Of a stretch of DNA of 64,000 nt, positions 27,282 to 36,498 are shown one piece after another (position 1 is the first letter of the stretch; each line of letters begins with the position of its first letter). Source of the stretch: CAZCDS01 sp964497585. GTDB taxonomy: Bacteria; Desulfobacterota; Desulfomonilia; Desulfomonilales; Desulfomonilaceae. The notes under the pieces were generated by a model, which worked only from the letters and a program-made list of their open reading frames with translations, did not search any database and was not told the origin of the DNA. A program made the translations under genes and the position numbers. The stretch lies in NCBI GenBank assembly GCA_964497585.1, contig CAZCDS010000001.1, forward strand, positions 248,001-312,000. Reading direction: 5' to 3'.

Positions 27282-28334
27282 TTACCTCTTGACAGCCTTC
27301 TGCTCCAGAAAGGCGTCTGCGATGACGGCTGCGGCCATGGCCTCAGCCACGGGACCGATTCTCGGGCAAAGGAACGGGTCATGCCGGCCTTTGATTTCGA
27401 TGGTCCGTTCCTTGCCGTGAATATCGATCGTGGATTGAGGCTTTGATATGGACGCGGTCGGCTTGACCGCCAGTCGCATGACAATCGGCTGTCCGGTGGA
27501 TATGCCGCCGAGGATACCGCCGGCATTGTTTGAGAGAAAACCATCCGCGGAGATCTGATCGTTCGATGCGGACCCCCTCATGGAGGCAAGCCCGAATCCT
27601 GCACCGAATTCGACCCCTTTCACCGCGCCGATCGAGACCATGGCCCATGCCAACCACGCGTCGAGCTTGTAAAACACGGGATCGCCGAGGCCGGCGGGCA
27701 CGCCGTCGATCACCACTTCGACGATGCCTCCAATGGAATCGCCCTGTGAGCGTGCCGCATCGACCGCATCCGCCATCCGTTGGGCCATATCCGGGTCAGC
27801 GCAGCGAAGGGGATCCTGTTCCGCGAATCCGCGGTCCCTTTTTTCGGCTCTCAGGTCTCCGACGCCCACGGTGTACGCGGCAAAGCCGATCCCCTCCAGC
27901 GCGAGGAGTACCCTCGCGATTGCTCCCGCGGCCACCCTTCCGACCGTTTCCCGGCCAGAGGCCCTTCCGCCGCCCGGCTGAGGGGGGATGCCGTACTTCT
28001 TGAAATACGTGTAGTCCGCGTGGCCCGGCCGGAAGAGCTCCCTGATCGCATCATAGTCCTTGGACCGCACGTCCTCGTTTCGAACGAGCAGCGCAATGGG
28101 CGAGCCCAGGGTCCTTCCCTCCGCGACGCCGGAAAGGATCTCGACCCGGTCCGGTTCCTTCCGCTGGGAAACATACCGGGACGTGCCGGGCCTGCGTCGG
28201 TCAAGGTCTCGTTGAATCACGGCCGAATCGAGTTCCAATCCCGCCGGGATGCCGTCCACTACCACCCCGACGGCCGTGCCGTGGGACTCTCCGAAGGTGG
28301 TCATCCGAAAAAATCGCCCGAACGTGCTACCCAT
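27282..28334 (-). CDS. aroC: Chorismate synthase
   Basis: 350 residues starting 'MGSTFGRFFRMTTFGESHG', the invariant N terminus with the catalytic His; further signatures are 'DRRRPGTSRYVSQRKEPD' and 'GGGRASGRETVGRVAAGAI' (AroC domains). It converts EPSP to chorismate with reduced FMN. The start codon overlaps the aroK-aroB stop by eight bases (ATGGGTAG), indicating coupled translation. The longer frame begins inside aroK-aroB and is rejected. A C-terminal 'GRHDPFLCPRIGPVAEAM' completes the family signature. Confidence 0.96.
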   Translation of the reverse strand: MGSTFGRFFRMTTFGESHGTAVGVVVDGIPAGLELDSAVIQRDLDRRRPGTSRYVSQRKEPDRVEILSGVAEGRTLGSPIALLVRNEDVRSKDYDAIRELFRPGHADYTYFKKYGIPPQPGGGRASGRETVGRVAAGAIARVLLALEGIGFAAYTVGVGDLRAEKRDRGFAEQDPLRCADPDMAQRMADAVDAARSQGDSIGGIVEVVIDGVPAGLGDPVFYKLDAWLAWAMVSIGAVKGVEFGAGFGLASMRGSASNDQISADGFLSNNAGGILGGISTGQPIVMRLAVKPTASISKPQSTIDIHGKERTIEIKGRHDPFLCPRIGPVAEAMAAAVIADAFLEQKAVKR

Positions 28335-29895
28335 TGCCCGCTTCCTCCACGCTTTCCAGAACCGTTGCCAATTCGCCTCTCGACACGTCGTCCACGCAGA
28401 TCGGTCGCCCGATCCCCTCGAGGAGCACAAAGACCAGCCGACCTCTGCGAATCTTCTTGTCATGGCTCATGATCTCGAGTGCCTCGTCAACGGGGGGCAA
28501 ATCCACGCGAGATGGATATATGCGGTGTACCGTCGTTGCGATCCTCTCGGCCATGTCTCGGGAAATCAGATTTCGTGCTCCCGAGAGCAGCGCGGCCACC
28601 CTCATCCCCCACGCGACGGCGAGGCCGTGACTGATGCGAAAACGGTTGAAACCTTCGATTGCATGGCCGAAGGTGTGCCCCAGGTTGAGAATGCGCCGCA
28701 ACCCTGACTCCTGATAATCCTGTGATACCACATGAGCTTTCGTCCTGGCCGAATCCGCTGCAACGTGCATGAGCAATGCCTGATCTCCGGCAAGAAGCGC
28801 GGCAATCTCCCGCTCGATCAGGTCAGCCAGTTCAGGGGACGCGACGAGTCCGGTCTTGTACGCCTCGACCAGCCCTTCCCTGCGCAGCTTCCGGTTGAGC
28901 GTTCTCATGGACTGAATATCGAGAATCACCGCTTCAGGCCTGCTGAAGCAACCTATGACATTCTTGGCTTGACCGAGGTTGATCGCCGCCTTGCCTCCCA
29001 CGGCCGCGTCAACGCATCCGAGCAGGGTTGTGGAAACCAGCATCAGGTCCATCCCTCGCTTGTAGGTCGAAGCCACAAATGCTCCGAGATCAGTGACCAC
29101 GCCACCGCCGACTGCAATAAGGACATCGTCCCTGTCGAAACGGTGTTCGATCAAATCCTCGTAGATCCTGCGGGCGCTGTTCATCGATTTGCTTCGCTCA
29201 CCGGGCCGGACCGTGAGCACGACCGGAGTCTTGATATCCTTGAGGATCCGGTCAAGGTGGAGGCGTGCCACGATCGAGTCGGTCAGGACGACCGCACGAC
29301 GGTCCGCCACGATCTCTGCAAGAGCTTGCCCTGCTCGGTGCGTGACGACGATGGGGCACTCCACGTCTCCGAGCCACACAGAGAAACGTTCCTCAGGTGA
29401 AACGGCCTCCACGATTAGGTCGGTCACCTCGTCGGCAGCCTTGCCGTCTACGGAGACAACCAGACGGGCCCTCGCGTAAAGGGATCTGCGCCGGTCGAAG
29501 AGATTCCTGAGTGCCTCCTCGTCTTGCCACAGCGGTCTCGTCGCGCGGGCTTGCGGGCTCAGCCGCCGGCTGCAGGAGCCGAGCTCCGAATCGAGGTGGA
29601 TCATCGTGCCCGAAGCTTGCATCACGAGCAGGTTCTCCTCCCGTTCGACCACTCCGCCCCCTGTCGCAACCACGAGCCCGTCTCTTTGCGACAGCTTGTC
29701 GAGAAGAGCGCTCTCACCATGACGAAAGACCTCCTCGCCCCGGTCGGCAAAAACCTGGGGGATGGCATGACCGAATTGCCGTTCGAGGACCTCGTCCATG
29801 TCCACGAATCTCCGTTTGAGACAGTGAGCCAGAAGCGCGCCGATCGTGCTCTTTCCCGAGCCCATGAAGCCCACGAGGTATATGTTGCCCTTCAT
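28327..29895 (-). CDS. aroKB: Fused shikimate kinase / 3-dehydroquinate synthase
   Basis: 522 residues joining two pathway enzymes. Residues 1-170 are shikimate kinase: P-loop 'GFMGSGKST', the 'FVDMDEVLE' Asp pair and 'ATGGGVV'. Residues about 180-522 are 3-dehydroquinate synthase: 'LIAVGGGVVTDLGAFVASTY', 'VSTTLLGCVDAAVGGKAAIN', the metal-site motifs 'GLVEAYKTGLV', 'LNLGHTFGHAIE' and 'SHGLAVAWGM'. The two steps are not consecutive (second and fifth reactions). An AroK-AroB fusion is known in some bacteria, for example Thermotoga. Start and stop overlap aroE (ATGA) and aroC, so this is part of a tightly coupled operon. Confidence 0.95.
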   Translation of the reverse strand: MKGNIYLVGFMGSGKSTIGALLAHCLKRRFVDMDEVLERQFGHAIPQVFADRGEEVFRHGESALLDKLSQRDGLVVATGGGVVEREENLLVMQASGTMIHLDSELGSCSRRLSPQARATRPLWQDEEALRNLFDRRRSLYARARLVVSVDGKAADEVTDLIVEAVSPEERFSVWLGDVECPIVVTHRAGQALAEIVADRRAVVLTDSIVARLHLDRILKDIKTPVVLTVRPGERSKSMNSARRIYEDLIEHRFDRDDVLIAVGGGVVTDLGAFVASTYKRGMDLMLVSTTLLGCVDAAVGGKAAINLGQAKNVIGCFSRPEAVILDIQSMRTLNRKLRREGLVEAYKTGLVASPELADLIEREIAALLAGDQALLMHVAADSARTKAHVVSQDYQESGLRRILNLGHTFGHAIEGFNRFRISHGLAVAWGMRVAALLSGARNLISRDMAERIATTVHRIYPSRVDLPPVDEALEIMSHDKKIRRGRLVFVLLEGIGRPICVDDVSRGELATVLESVEEAGNG

Positions 29896-30710
29896 AGATT
29901 CTCTCTGAGCGCTTCCTCAAAGTGCCGCACATCCACGTCGATCCCCGTCCACAGACGGAAGCTGCGCCGCGCCTGATGAGCCAGCATGGGCAGACCGTCA
30001 ACGAATCGTGCCCCGCACTTTGACGTCAGATCCTTCCAGAAATTCTCGGATCGACCGTAATTGAGATCCACGACGAACTCGCACCCCGCGACATCGATCC
30101 GTCCGAGGAGTTCGGCCATTTCGGGCGATTCAGCGGGAGCGGATACCGCGGTGGCGTTCACAACCAGTTCAGCCTCTACGGGCCGACCGGGAAGTGATTC
30201 GAGCACCGTCGGCTCTGCGTTGAACCAGGCGGCCAACTCTCCTGTTCTTCGCTCGTCCCTTCCGGCCACGATCACCTGACGGGCCCCGGCGCGACCGAGC
30301 GCAAAGAGGACGGCCTTTGCTGCTCCGCCGGTTCCGAACAGAATAGCCGATTTGTTCGCGGGGTCGAAACCGGATTTGTCCAACGCGTCGAGAAAACCAA
30401 GCGCGTCCGTATTGTGCCCGTGCAGTTCTTCGCCCGAGACAACGATTGTATTCACGGCACCGATGGAAGTAGCCGCGTCCGACACCGTGTCCAGAAAGGG
30501 CATCACGGCTTCCTTGTGGGGTACGGTGACATTGGCCCCGCTCACGTGCAGCGCTCGCAGGCCCCTTGCCGCTTCACCAACCTGATCGGGATTCACCATG
30601 AATGGCACATAGACGCCGTCAATTCCGACACGCCGCAGCACTGCGGTGTGCATCGCGGGAGATTTCGAGCGAAATGCCCGTTCGTCGCTGAGGATGCAAA
30701 AGACCTTCAT
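29892..30710 (-). CDS. aroE: Shikimate dehydrogenase
   Basis: 272 residues. The substrate site 'SKSPAMHTAVLRRVGI' (normally SxSPxxHN), the catalytic region 'GANVTVPHKEAVMPFLD', 'IGAVNTIV', 'GHNTDALGF' and the nucleotide-binding 'LFGTGGAAKAVLFALG' are all present. It reduces 3-dehydroshikimate with NADPH. ATGA overlaps join it to aroA (upstream) and aroKB (downstream). 'ARRSFRLWTGI' near the C terminus corresponds to the usual 'QA..f.lWtG'. Confidence 0.95.
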   Translation of the reverse strand: MKVFCILSDERAFRSKSPAMHTAVLRRVGIDGVYVPFMVNPDQVGEAARGLRALHVSGANVTVPHKEAVMPFLDTVSDAATSIGAVNTIVVSGEELHGHNTDALGFLDALDKSGFDPANKSAILFGTGGAAKAVLFALGRAGARQVIVAGRDERRTGELAAWFNAEPTVLESLPGRPVEAELVVNATAVSAPAESPEMAELLGRIDVAGCEFVVDLNYGRSENFWKDLTSKCGARFVDGLPMLAHQARRSFRLWTGIDVDVRHFEEALRENL

Positions 30711-32035
30711 TTCGTCAGCGCCCTCAGGGTCTCTTGGAATTCCGGGTAGGAAATGGCCGAACTCCCCTCTCCTTCTATATAGGGCTTCGCGTCGTCCAAG
30801 AGACCGGCCAAGCGGAGGGTCATGGCCATGCGGTGATCACCGTACGAATCGAGTCGAGGGGGAGATTTCAGCCTCGTGGGGCCCTCCACGGTCAGACAGT
30901 CAGCGTCGGCCTCTACCCGTGCTCCCATGAGGCTAAGCTGATCGGCTACCGCGGCCAGTCGATCCGATTCCTTGAGCCTCAATTCGCCCGCGTCGAGGAA
31001 GACGGTTCTGCCACGTGCTTGCGTGGCCACGAGCGCGAGAATAGGTACTTCGTCCACGAGTGACGGTATCTCTTCCCCGGAAATCTCACAGCCGCTCAGA
31101 TCAGGCGAGTACCGTACCTCAATCGTTCCCTGGAGTTCTGGGGATTCCTCTTCGATGAGTATCTCCAGGCGCGCTCCCATGCGTCGGAGCGCATCGAGGA
31201 AGCCGGTTCTCGTGGGGTTGAGCAGGATTCCTTCCGCTCTTACGCGACTCCCCGGGATTATGGCTGCTGCCGAGAGGAAGAATGCAGCCGAGGAGACATC
31301 GGAGGGAACGCGGAACTCACGGGGAAGCTCCAACGATGACCGCTCCACGCTCCACACCGTTGATCTGCCCTTCGGCTCTCGATCGGCAGCTTCGCCTGCC
31401 GCCCGTGGGCCCTTTTGGCTTTTGAATTGCTCATGGGCATACGTCCTGAAGATTCGGCCGCCGCAATATTCCAGCAGACGTTCCGTGTGGTCTCGGCTCG
31501 GAGTGGTCTCCCTGACCACCGTCGTTCCCTCCGCCTGGAGGCCCGCCAGAAGAACCGCACTCTTGAGCTGCGCGCTGGCCACGGGGAGTTCGTAGTCGAT
31601 ACCCGTGAGCCCGCCGCCTTCAACGGTCAGCGGACATCGCCCGTCGGTGCAATCGACCGTGGCTCCCATCCTCCTGAGCGGGATCGCTACCCGCTCCATG
31701 GGCCGTCTGCGCAGAGAAGAGTCACCGTCCAGCAGGAATCGGCCGGGAATGCCGGCCAGAATTCCCATGAGGAGCCGCATGGTGGTGCCGGAATTGCCGC
31801 AGTCGATCTGTCCTTCCTTCGCCACTCGGCCGGCCGCGCCGCTGATTGTTACCTCCTGCCCGGACCACTCAACGCGCGCTCCGAGAAGACTGACCGCGTC
31901 GAGGCTGGATCGCACATCGCCTCCGGGGGAAAGATTCGCCACTCGACATGTGCCGTCCGCGAGCAGAGAAAAGAGGGCTATCCGATGTGAGATCGACTTG
32001 TCACCCGGCGGCGAGAACGTCCCGTCCAGGCTCAT
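30707..32035 (-). CDS. aroA: EPSP synthase (3-phosphoshikimate 1-carboxyvinyltransferase)
   Basis: 442 residues. Opens with 'GDKSISHRIALFSLLADG', the PEP/shikimate site, and has 'DCGNSGTTMRLLMGILAG', 'SAQLKSAVLLAGLQAEG', 'DEVPILALVATQARG', 'RLKESDRLAAVADQL' and 'YGDHRMAMTLRLAGL'. ATG 32035 has GGAGG eight bases upstream; an ATG at 32056 is possible. The start overlaps aroF by 35 bases. Between the two domains there is an insertion of about 18 basic, low-complexity residues (around 'QKGPRAAGEAADREPKGRS') before 'VPSDVSSAAFFL', where 'PGDiSSA' is usual. The active-site residues are unaffected. Confidence 0.94.
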   Translation of the reverse strand: MSLDGTFSPPGDKSISHRIALFSLLADGTCRVANLSPGGDVRSSLDAVSLLGARVEWSGQEVTISGAAGRVAKEGQIDCGNSGTTMRLLMGILAGIPGRFLLDGDSSLRRRPMERVAIPLRRMGATVDCTDGRCPLTVEGGGLTGIDYELPVASAQLKSAVLLAGLQAEGTTVVRETTPSRDHTERLLEYCGGRIFRTYAHEQFKSQKGPRAAGEAADREPKGRSTVWSVERSSLELPREFRVPSDVSSAAFFLSAAAIIPGSRVRAEGILLNPTRTGFLDALRRMGARLEILIEEESPELQGTIEVRYSPDLSGCEISGEEIPSLVDEVPILALVATQARGRTVFLDAGELRLKESDRLAAVADQLSLMGARVEADADCLTVEGPTRLKSPPRLDSYGDHRMAMTLRLAGLLDDAKPYIEGEGSSAISYPEFQETLRALTK

Positions 32036-33071
32036 TGTATGCCTCCGTCGATTCATCCCGTACTGCCGCGGCCACCCGCTCGATCAAAGGCATGAGGCGG
32101 CCAAAAGCTTCGAAGTCAAGGCTCTGCCTCCCATCAGAGAAGGCTGCCTCCGGGTCGGGGTGGACCTCGATCATGAGACCGTCCGCGCCCGCGGCGACCG
32201 CAGCAAGCGCGACTCCGGGAACCAGCTCCCGTTTTCCCACCGCGTGGCTCGGATCCACAACGACCGGCAAATGGGACAACTGCTTCAAGAGGGGTACCGC
32301 TGAGATATCCAGGGTGTTGCGGGTTTCCTTCTCAAAGGTGCGGATTCCCCGTTCGCAAAGGATAACCTGAGAATTGCCCCGGGCCAAGATATACTCCGCG
32401 GAGAGGAGTAATTCCTTTATCGTGGCCATTAAGCCTCGCTTGAGGAAAACGGGCTTGTCCTGATCGCCCACGGCTTCCAAAAGGGCAAAGTTCTGCATGT
32501 TCCGTGCGCCGATCTGCAGGATGTCGGCATACTGCGCTACCAGCGGAACGTCGTCGCACGTGAGAACTTCCGTGACAATGGGAAGGCCCGTCAAGTGGGA
32601 CGCCTCCGCCAGGTACTTGAGGCCCTCCTCGCCGAGTCCGCGGAAGGAGTACGGCGACGTCCTCGGTTTGAACGCGCCCCCGCGCAGTACACCAGCTCCG
32701 CGATCTGCGACGGCCCGGGCCGTCTCGAGAATGCACTCCCTCGACTCGACTGCGCAGGGTCCCGCGATGACCGTCACCCGATGACCGCCGATTTCACGAG
32801 CGCCCACCTTTATGGTTGTTCCCTCGCTTCGGAAGCTGCGTGAAACGAGCTTCCACGAAGTCCCGAACGTCTCTATGGACTCGACTCCCTCGGAACGGGA
32901 CAGCGTCCGCCTAACCTGGTCGGCGAGTCCACTCTCCAGGTCCTCGACGATCCCGATCACGACCCTGGGTGCGGCGGAAATGATACGGGGTTCCAGTCCG
33001 CGGCGTCGCAGGTCCTCCAGGACTCTGCCAACATCCCTTTTTCGGGAATTCTCCTTCATGATGATTACCAT
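32001..33071 (-). CDS. aroF: 3-Deoxy-7-phosphoheptulonate (DAHP) synthase, type I beta
   Basis: 356 residues. An N-terminal ferredoxin-like regulatory domain (about 1-80) precedes the TIM barrel with 'VIAGPCAVESRECILETA', 'LRGGAFKPRTSPYSFRGLG', 'DILQIGARNMQNFALLEAVG', 'KPVFLKRGLMATIKELL', 'CERGIRTFE' and 'PVVVDPSHAVGKRELV'. This is the KDO8PS-like AroG/F class with the feedback-type N-terminal extension. It makes the first committed compound from PEP and erythrose 4-phosphate and is the first gene of the aro run. ATG 33071 has a GGAG seven bases upstream. About 180 bases with a small hairpin (33174-33196) separate it from trpG. Confidence 0.94.
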   Translation of the reverse strand: MVIIMKENSRKRDVGRVLEDLRRRGLEPRIISAAPRVVIGIVEDLESGLADQVRRTLSRSEGVESIETFGTSWKLVSRSFRSEGTTIKVGAREIGGHRVTVIAGPCAVESRECILETARAVADRGAGVLRGGAFKPRTSPYSFRGLGEEGLKYLAEASHLTGLPIVTEVLTCDDVPLVAQYADILQIGARNMQNFALLEAVGDQDKPVFLKRGLMATIKELLLSAEYILARGNSQVILCERGIRTFEKETRNTLDISAVPLLKQLSHLPVVVDPSHAVGKRELVPGVALAAVAAGADGLMIEVHPDPEAAFSDGRQSLDFEAFGRLMPLIERVAAAVRDESTEAYNEPGRDVLAAG

Positions 33072-33250
33072 GGGTCCGCTCCACGATATGGTTTCGCCGA
33101 TGAATCGTTAAACAGTCGACGAGCGATTGACACGAGTTCGGCATTTGAGGAAAACGATCCGATTCAGGGGTGCCACTGCTGCCTTGTCCGGCAGTGTCCC
33201 TTCTTACGATCACAAGAGCCTATTCCCGCGTAAAATTCCCGAGCCCGTGA

Positions 33251-33838
33251 TCACGCCGCGACCTGGATGCCGACATACTGGTCCAGGAAATTCCGGAAGA
33301 TCATCGTTCCCTGCGGTGTGGCGATCGATTCCGGATGAAACTGGACTCCCTCCACTTTCAGTTCACGGCTTCTCACTCCCATGACCTCGCCCCTGGTGGT
33401 GTACGCGGAGACCTCTAGTGGAACGCTGACCGTTTCTTCCGATGCGATGAGAGAATGGTACCTTGTCGCTCGGAAGGGATTGCGCACGCCCGAGTAGATC
33501 GTCCTGCCATCATGGAAGACCTCGGAAATCTTGCCGTGTACCGGCGTCCCGGCCCTGACCACCTTCGCGCCGAAGACCTGGGCAATGCATTGATGGCCCA
33601 GACAGACCCCCAGTATGGGGATCCGACCGGCGAACCGCTCGATGACCCGGCAGCTTATGCCTGCGTCGTCGGGCGTTCCTGGACCTGGCGAAATCATGAT
33701 GGCTTCCGGTTGCATGGCTTCGATGTCGCCGGGCTCGATCGCGTCGGACCGAACGACGATGACCTTCCGCCCCAGCGAGCCGAGGGCATGGTCGATGTTG
33801 TACGTGAAGGAATCGTAGTTATCCAAAAGTAAGATCAT
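33251..33838 (-). CDS. trpG: Anthranilate synthase component II (glutamine amidotransferase)
   Basis: 195 residues, a class I amidotransferase with the Cys nucleophile in 'PILGVCLGHQCIAQVFGAKV' and the His-Glu of 'VEGVQFHPESIATPQG'. It opens with 'MILLLDNYDSFTYNI'. The GGAGGAG six bases before ATG 33838 fixes the start; the longer frame lies over trpA. It provides ammonia to TrpE and may also serve aminodeoxychorismate synthase, since no pabA is seen. It stands last in the trp run, 65 bases after trpA, rather than next to trpE. Confidence 0.94.
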   Translation of the reverse strand: MILLLDNYDSFTYNIDHALGSLGRKVIVVRSDAIEPGDIEAMQPEAIMISPGPGTPDDAGISCRVIERFAGRIPILGVCLGHQCIAQVFGAKVVRAGTPVHGKISEVFHDGRTIYSGVRNPFRATRYHSLIASEETVSVPLEVSAYTTRGEVMGVRSRELKVEGVQFHPESIATPQGTMIFRNFLDQYVGIQVAA

Positions 33839-33903
33839 GGTCTTCTCCTCCGTGATCAGAGAATGCTCCATCTCAGAGCAAGTCAAACCTTTGCCTTCGT
33901 GCA

Positions 33904-34710
33904 TCAGTGCGGGCTCTTCAGCGCAGCGCTCAAGGACCCCGCCAACCTGGAGACCGCGGCAACCTGTTCGGCCGGGACGGTTTTCTCGGCTATCGTCCGG
34001 ATAAACGCACTTCCGACGATCACTCCGTCCGCCACTTGTGCCAGGGTCCGGGCCTGGTCGGGCTCGGAAATCCCGAATCCCACCGCTACCGGTACCGGTG
34101 AAACCGCCTGGGTGTTCCGAACGTGAGCCAGCATTTCGTCGGAGACGGTGCAAGCGGAGCCCGTCACGCCGGTCATGGAGACGTAGTACAGGAAGCCGCC
34201 GGTCTTCGACGCGATCTGTCGCAACCGGGCAGTCGTGGTGGTCGGCGCGACGAGGAAGATCGTATCCAGCTCCTGTCGTTCTGCTGCCTCCAGCCAGTCG
34301 TCGGCCTCGTCCACCGGGAGATCCGGTATGATGACCCCGTCTATACCGGCGTCTTTGGCCTGGGCCGCGAAGGTTGCAGGGCCTCTCCGGAACACGGGAT
34401 TGCAGTACGTCATGAGGACGAGCGGGCAGTCCAATCGTTGACGGGCCTTGGCTGCCAGGTTGAAGACGTCCTTGACGGTGATCCCGTTTTCCAGGGCTTT
34501 CCGGGATGACATCTGGATCGTAGGGCCGTCCGCGAGAGGATCGGAAAAGGGAAGTCCGATTTCGATCACGTCGCCTCCGTTTTCCCCGAGAGCCGCCAGG
34601 AGGTCCATGCAGGTCGAATCGTCGGGGAATCCTGCGGTCAGGTACGGGATGAACGCGCTTCCCCCTGCCTGCCGCACTTTGCCAATGGTTTCCGCTATGG
34701 AAGATTTCAT
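33904..34710 (-). CDS. trpA: Tryptophan synthase alpha subunit
   Basis: 268 residues. The catalytic Glu is in 'GGDVIEIGLPFSDPLADGPT' and the Asp in 'DAGIDGVIIPDLPVDEADD'; 'YYVSMTGVTGSACTVSDEML' and 'PVAVGFGISEPDQAR' complete the family. It cleaves indole-3-glycerol phosphate and passes indole to TrpB. Its ATG overlaps the trpB stop (ATGA), as in most trpBA pairs. Confidence 0.96.
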   Translation of the reverse strand: MKSSIAETIGKVRQAGGSAFIPYLTAGFPDDSTCMDLLAALGENGGDVIEIGLPFSDPLADGPTIQMSSRKALENGITVKDVFNLAAKARQRLDCPLVLMTYCNPVFRRGPATFAAQAKDAGIDGVIIPDLPVDEADDWLEAAERQELDTIFLVAPTTTTARLRQIASKTGGFLYYVSMTGVTGSACTVSDEMLAHVRNTQAVSPVPVAVGFGISEPDQARTLAQVADGVIVGSAFIRTIAEKTVPAEQVAAVSRLAGSLSAALKSPH

Positions 34711-35936
34711 AGATCCAACTCCATGTGTTGGGCCACCTGGGCCACATCTTTGTCACCTCTTCCCGAGAGGCACGCGACGACGAGCGCTTCCGGTCCCATT
34801 TCATGGGCCGACCGCTTCATGAAGGCGACACAGTGGGCGCTCTCCAGCGCGGGCAGAATCCCCTCCGTCTCCGCGAGGATGTTGAATGCGTCCAATGCCT
34901 CGTCATCGGTGGCGTTCTCGTACCGAACCCGTCCCAGGTCCTTGAGGTAGCCGTGTTCAGGTCCGACGCCGGGATAGTCCAGACCTGCAGCGATGGAATG
35001 GGCCTCCTTGATCTGGCCGTCCTCGTCCTGGAGAACATAGCTGCGAGCGCCGTGGAGCACTCCGACATCACCGCACGCGAGGCTGGCGGAGTGCTTACCC
35101 GTGGTCAGACCTTTCCCGGCTGCCTCTACGCCGATCAGTTCCACCGGATCGTCCAGAAACGGGTGGAAGAATCCTATCGCGTTACTGCCTGCTCCGACGC
35201 ATGCAACAAGCGCGTCGGGCAACCGGCCTTCACGAGCGAGGATCTGGTCTCTCGTTTCCTTTCCGATGACGGACTGGAATTCCCGGACGATCATGGGGTA
35301 CGGGTGAGGTCCCACCACGGAACCGATGATGTAATGGGTGTCGGAGACGTTGGAGACCCAATCGCGGATGGCTTCATTGACCGCGTCCTTGAGCGACCGG
35401 CTGCCCGAGTGGACAGGTTCCACCGTTGCTCCGAGAAGCCTCATTCTCGCGACATTGAGCGCCTGACGTTCCATATCGAGCGTTCCCATGAAGACGATGC
35501 ATTCCATCCCGAGAAGGGCCGCCGCGGTGGCCGACGCAACACCGTGCTGACCCGCGCCGGTTTCCGCGATGATCCGCTTCTTACCCATACGGTGGGCGAG
35601 CAGAGCCTGTCCCATGGTGTTGTTGATCTTGTGAGCCCCGGTGTGCGCGAGGTCTTCCCGCTTGAGGAAGATTCGCGGTCCTCCCAGCCGCTCGCTGAGG
35701 CGCCGGGCCTCATAGAGCGGTGTCTCCCGGCCGACGTAATCCTTCAGAAGACCCGTCAGTTCCTCCTCGAACGCGGGATCACGCCGCGCCTGGGTGAAGG
35801 CTTCATACAACTCCTCCAGGCCCGGGATGAGCGTTTCCGGAACGAACCGCCCGCCGAAGGTCCCAAAACGACCGCGATGGTCAGGCCGGTCCTTCCACGG
35901 ATTTGGCTCTGTTGATAAAGCGTGACAGTTTGTCAT
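34707..35936 (-). CDS. trpB: Tryptophan synthase beta subunit
   Basis: 409 residues of the TrpB1 class. The PLP lysine lies in 'LAHTGAHKINNTMGQALLAHRMGK', and 'AETGAGQHGVASATAAALLG', 'GRFVPETLIPGLEELY', 'CVGAGSNAIGFFHPF' and 'GLDYPGVGPEHGYLKDLGRV' are all family signatures. It joins indole and serine into tryptophan. The start, ATG 35936, overlaps the end of trpF by 56 bases behind an AAAGGA; no internal start is better placed. Confidence 0.96.
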   Translation of the reverse strand: MTNCHALSTEPNPWKDRPDHRGRFGTFGGRFVPETLIPGLEELYEAFTQARRDPAFEEELTGLLKDYVGRETPLYEARRLSERLGGPRIFLKREDLAHTGAHKINNTMGQALLAHRMGKKRIIAETGAGQHGVASATAAALLGMECIVFMGTLDMERQALNVARMRLLGATVEPVHSGSRSLKDAVNEAIRDWVSNVSDTHYIIGSVVGPHPYPMIVREFQSVIGKETRDQILAREGRLPDALVACVGAGSNAIGFFHPFLDDPVELIGVEAAGKGLTTGKHSASLACGDVGVLHGARSYVLQDEDGQIKEAHSIAAGLDYPGVGPEHGYLKDLGRVRYENATDDEALDAFNILAETEGILPALESAHCVAFMKRSAHEMGPEALVVACLSGRGDKDVAQVAQHMELDL

Positions 35937-36498
35937 AGTCCTTTCTCCCGGGTTTACTCTCCACCCCGCTCGAGACGTCCACCGCGTAAGGGCGGACGGT
36001 TCGGACGGCTTGTACCACGTTTTCAGGCGTCAGACCGCCGGCCAGCACAATGGGCCTACGGCGGGCGGGCCCGACCGCGAGATTCCAATCAAAGCCTTGC
36101 CCGCTTCCGCCGTGTGCCTTCGGGCTGAACGCGTCCAGCAGCAACGTTGCCGACGGGTAGGAGTCTTCGCAGAGGGGATCTCCCGATCCGACCCTCACCG
36201 CCTTGATCACCCCCGTGCCGAGTTCAGCCGCGAAGGCTTCGGTCTCCTCTCCGTGGAGCTGGACGCAGTTCAAACCGCAGAAGTCTCTCGTCTCCCGGAC
36301 AATGCCGATCTCCTCATTGACGAAAACCCCCACGGTCATCACGAAGGGTGGCAGACGGCAAATGATCTCCCGAGCGACATCGGGGATCACCTGTCGGGGG
36401 CTGTGTGCGAAGACGAAGCCGAGCGCGTCAGCTCCAAGCTCGGCTGCCTTCAGCGCGTCGTCCAGTCCGGTTATTCCGCAGATCTTGACCCGAACCAT
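35881..36498 (-). CDS. trpF: Phosphoribosylanthranilate isomerase
   Basis: 205 residues beginning 'MVRVKICGITGLDDALKAAE', with 'GADALGFVFAHSPRQV', 'NCVQLHGEE', 'LLDAFSPKAHGGSGQGFDW' and 'LAGGLTPENV' plus 'YAVDVSSGVESKPGRKD'. These are the invariant Cys and Asp catalytic blocks of TrpF. The start overlaps the 3' end of trpC by 71 bases, and the stop overlaps the start of trpB by 56. The upstream extension of the frame lies within trpC and is not used. Confidence 0.94.
   Translation of the reverse strand: MVRVKICGITGLDDALKAAELGADALGFVFAHSPRQVIPDVAREIICRLPPFVMTVGVFVNEEIGIVRETRDFCGLNCVQLHGEETEAFAAELGTGVIKAVRVGSGDPLCEDSYPSATLLLDAFSPKAHGGSGQGFDWNLAVGPARRRPIVLAGGLTPENVVQAVRTVRPYAVDVSSGVESKPGRKDYDKLSRFINRAKSVEGPA

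Noticed and set aside
33839..34804. N-terminal extension of the trpG frame to 517 residues
   Set aside because: The extension overlaps trpA in another frame and is Arg/Gly/Pro-rich. The amidotransferase begins at the GGAGGAG-supported ATG 33838.
34725..35915. 396-residue plus-strand frame opposite trpB
   Set aside because: It is the antisense of a highly conserved trpB; no motif is visible.
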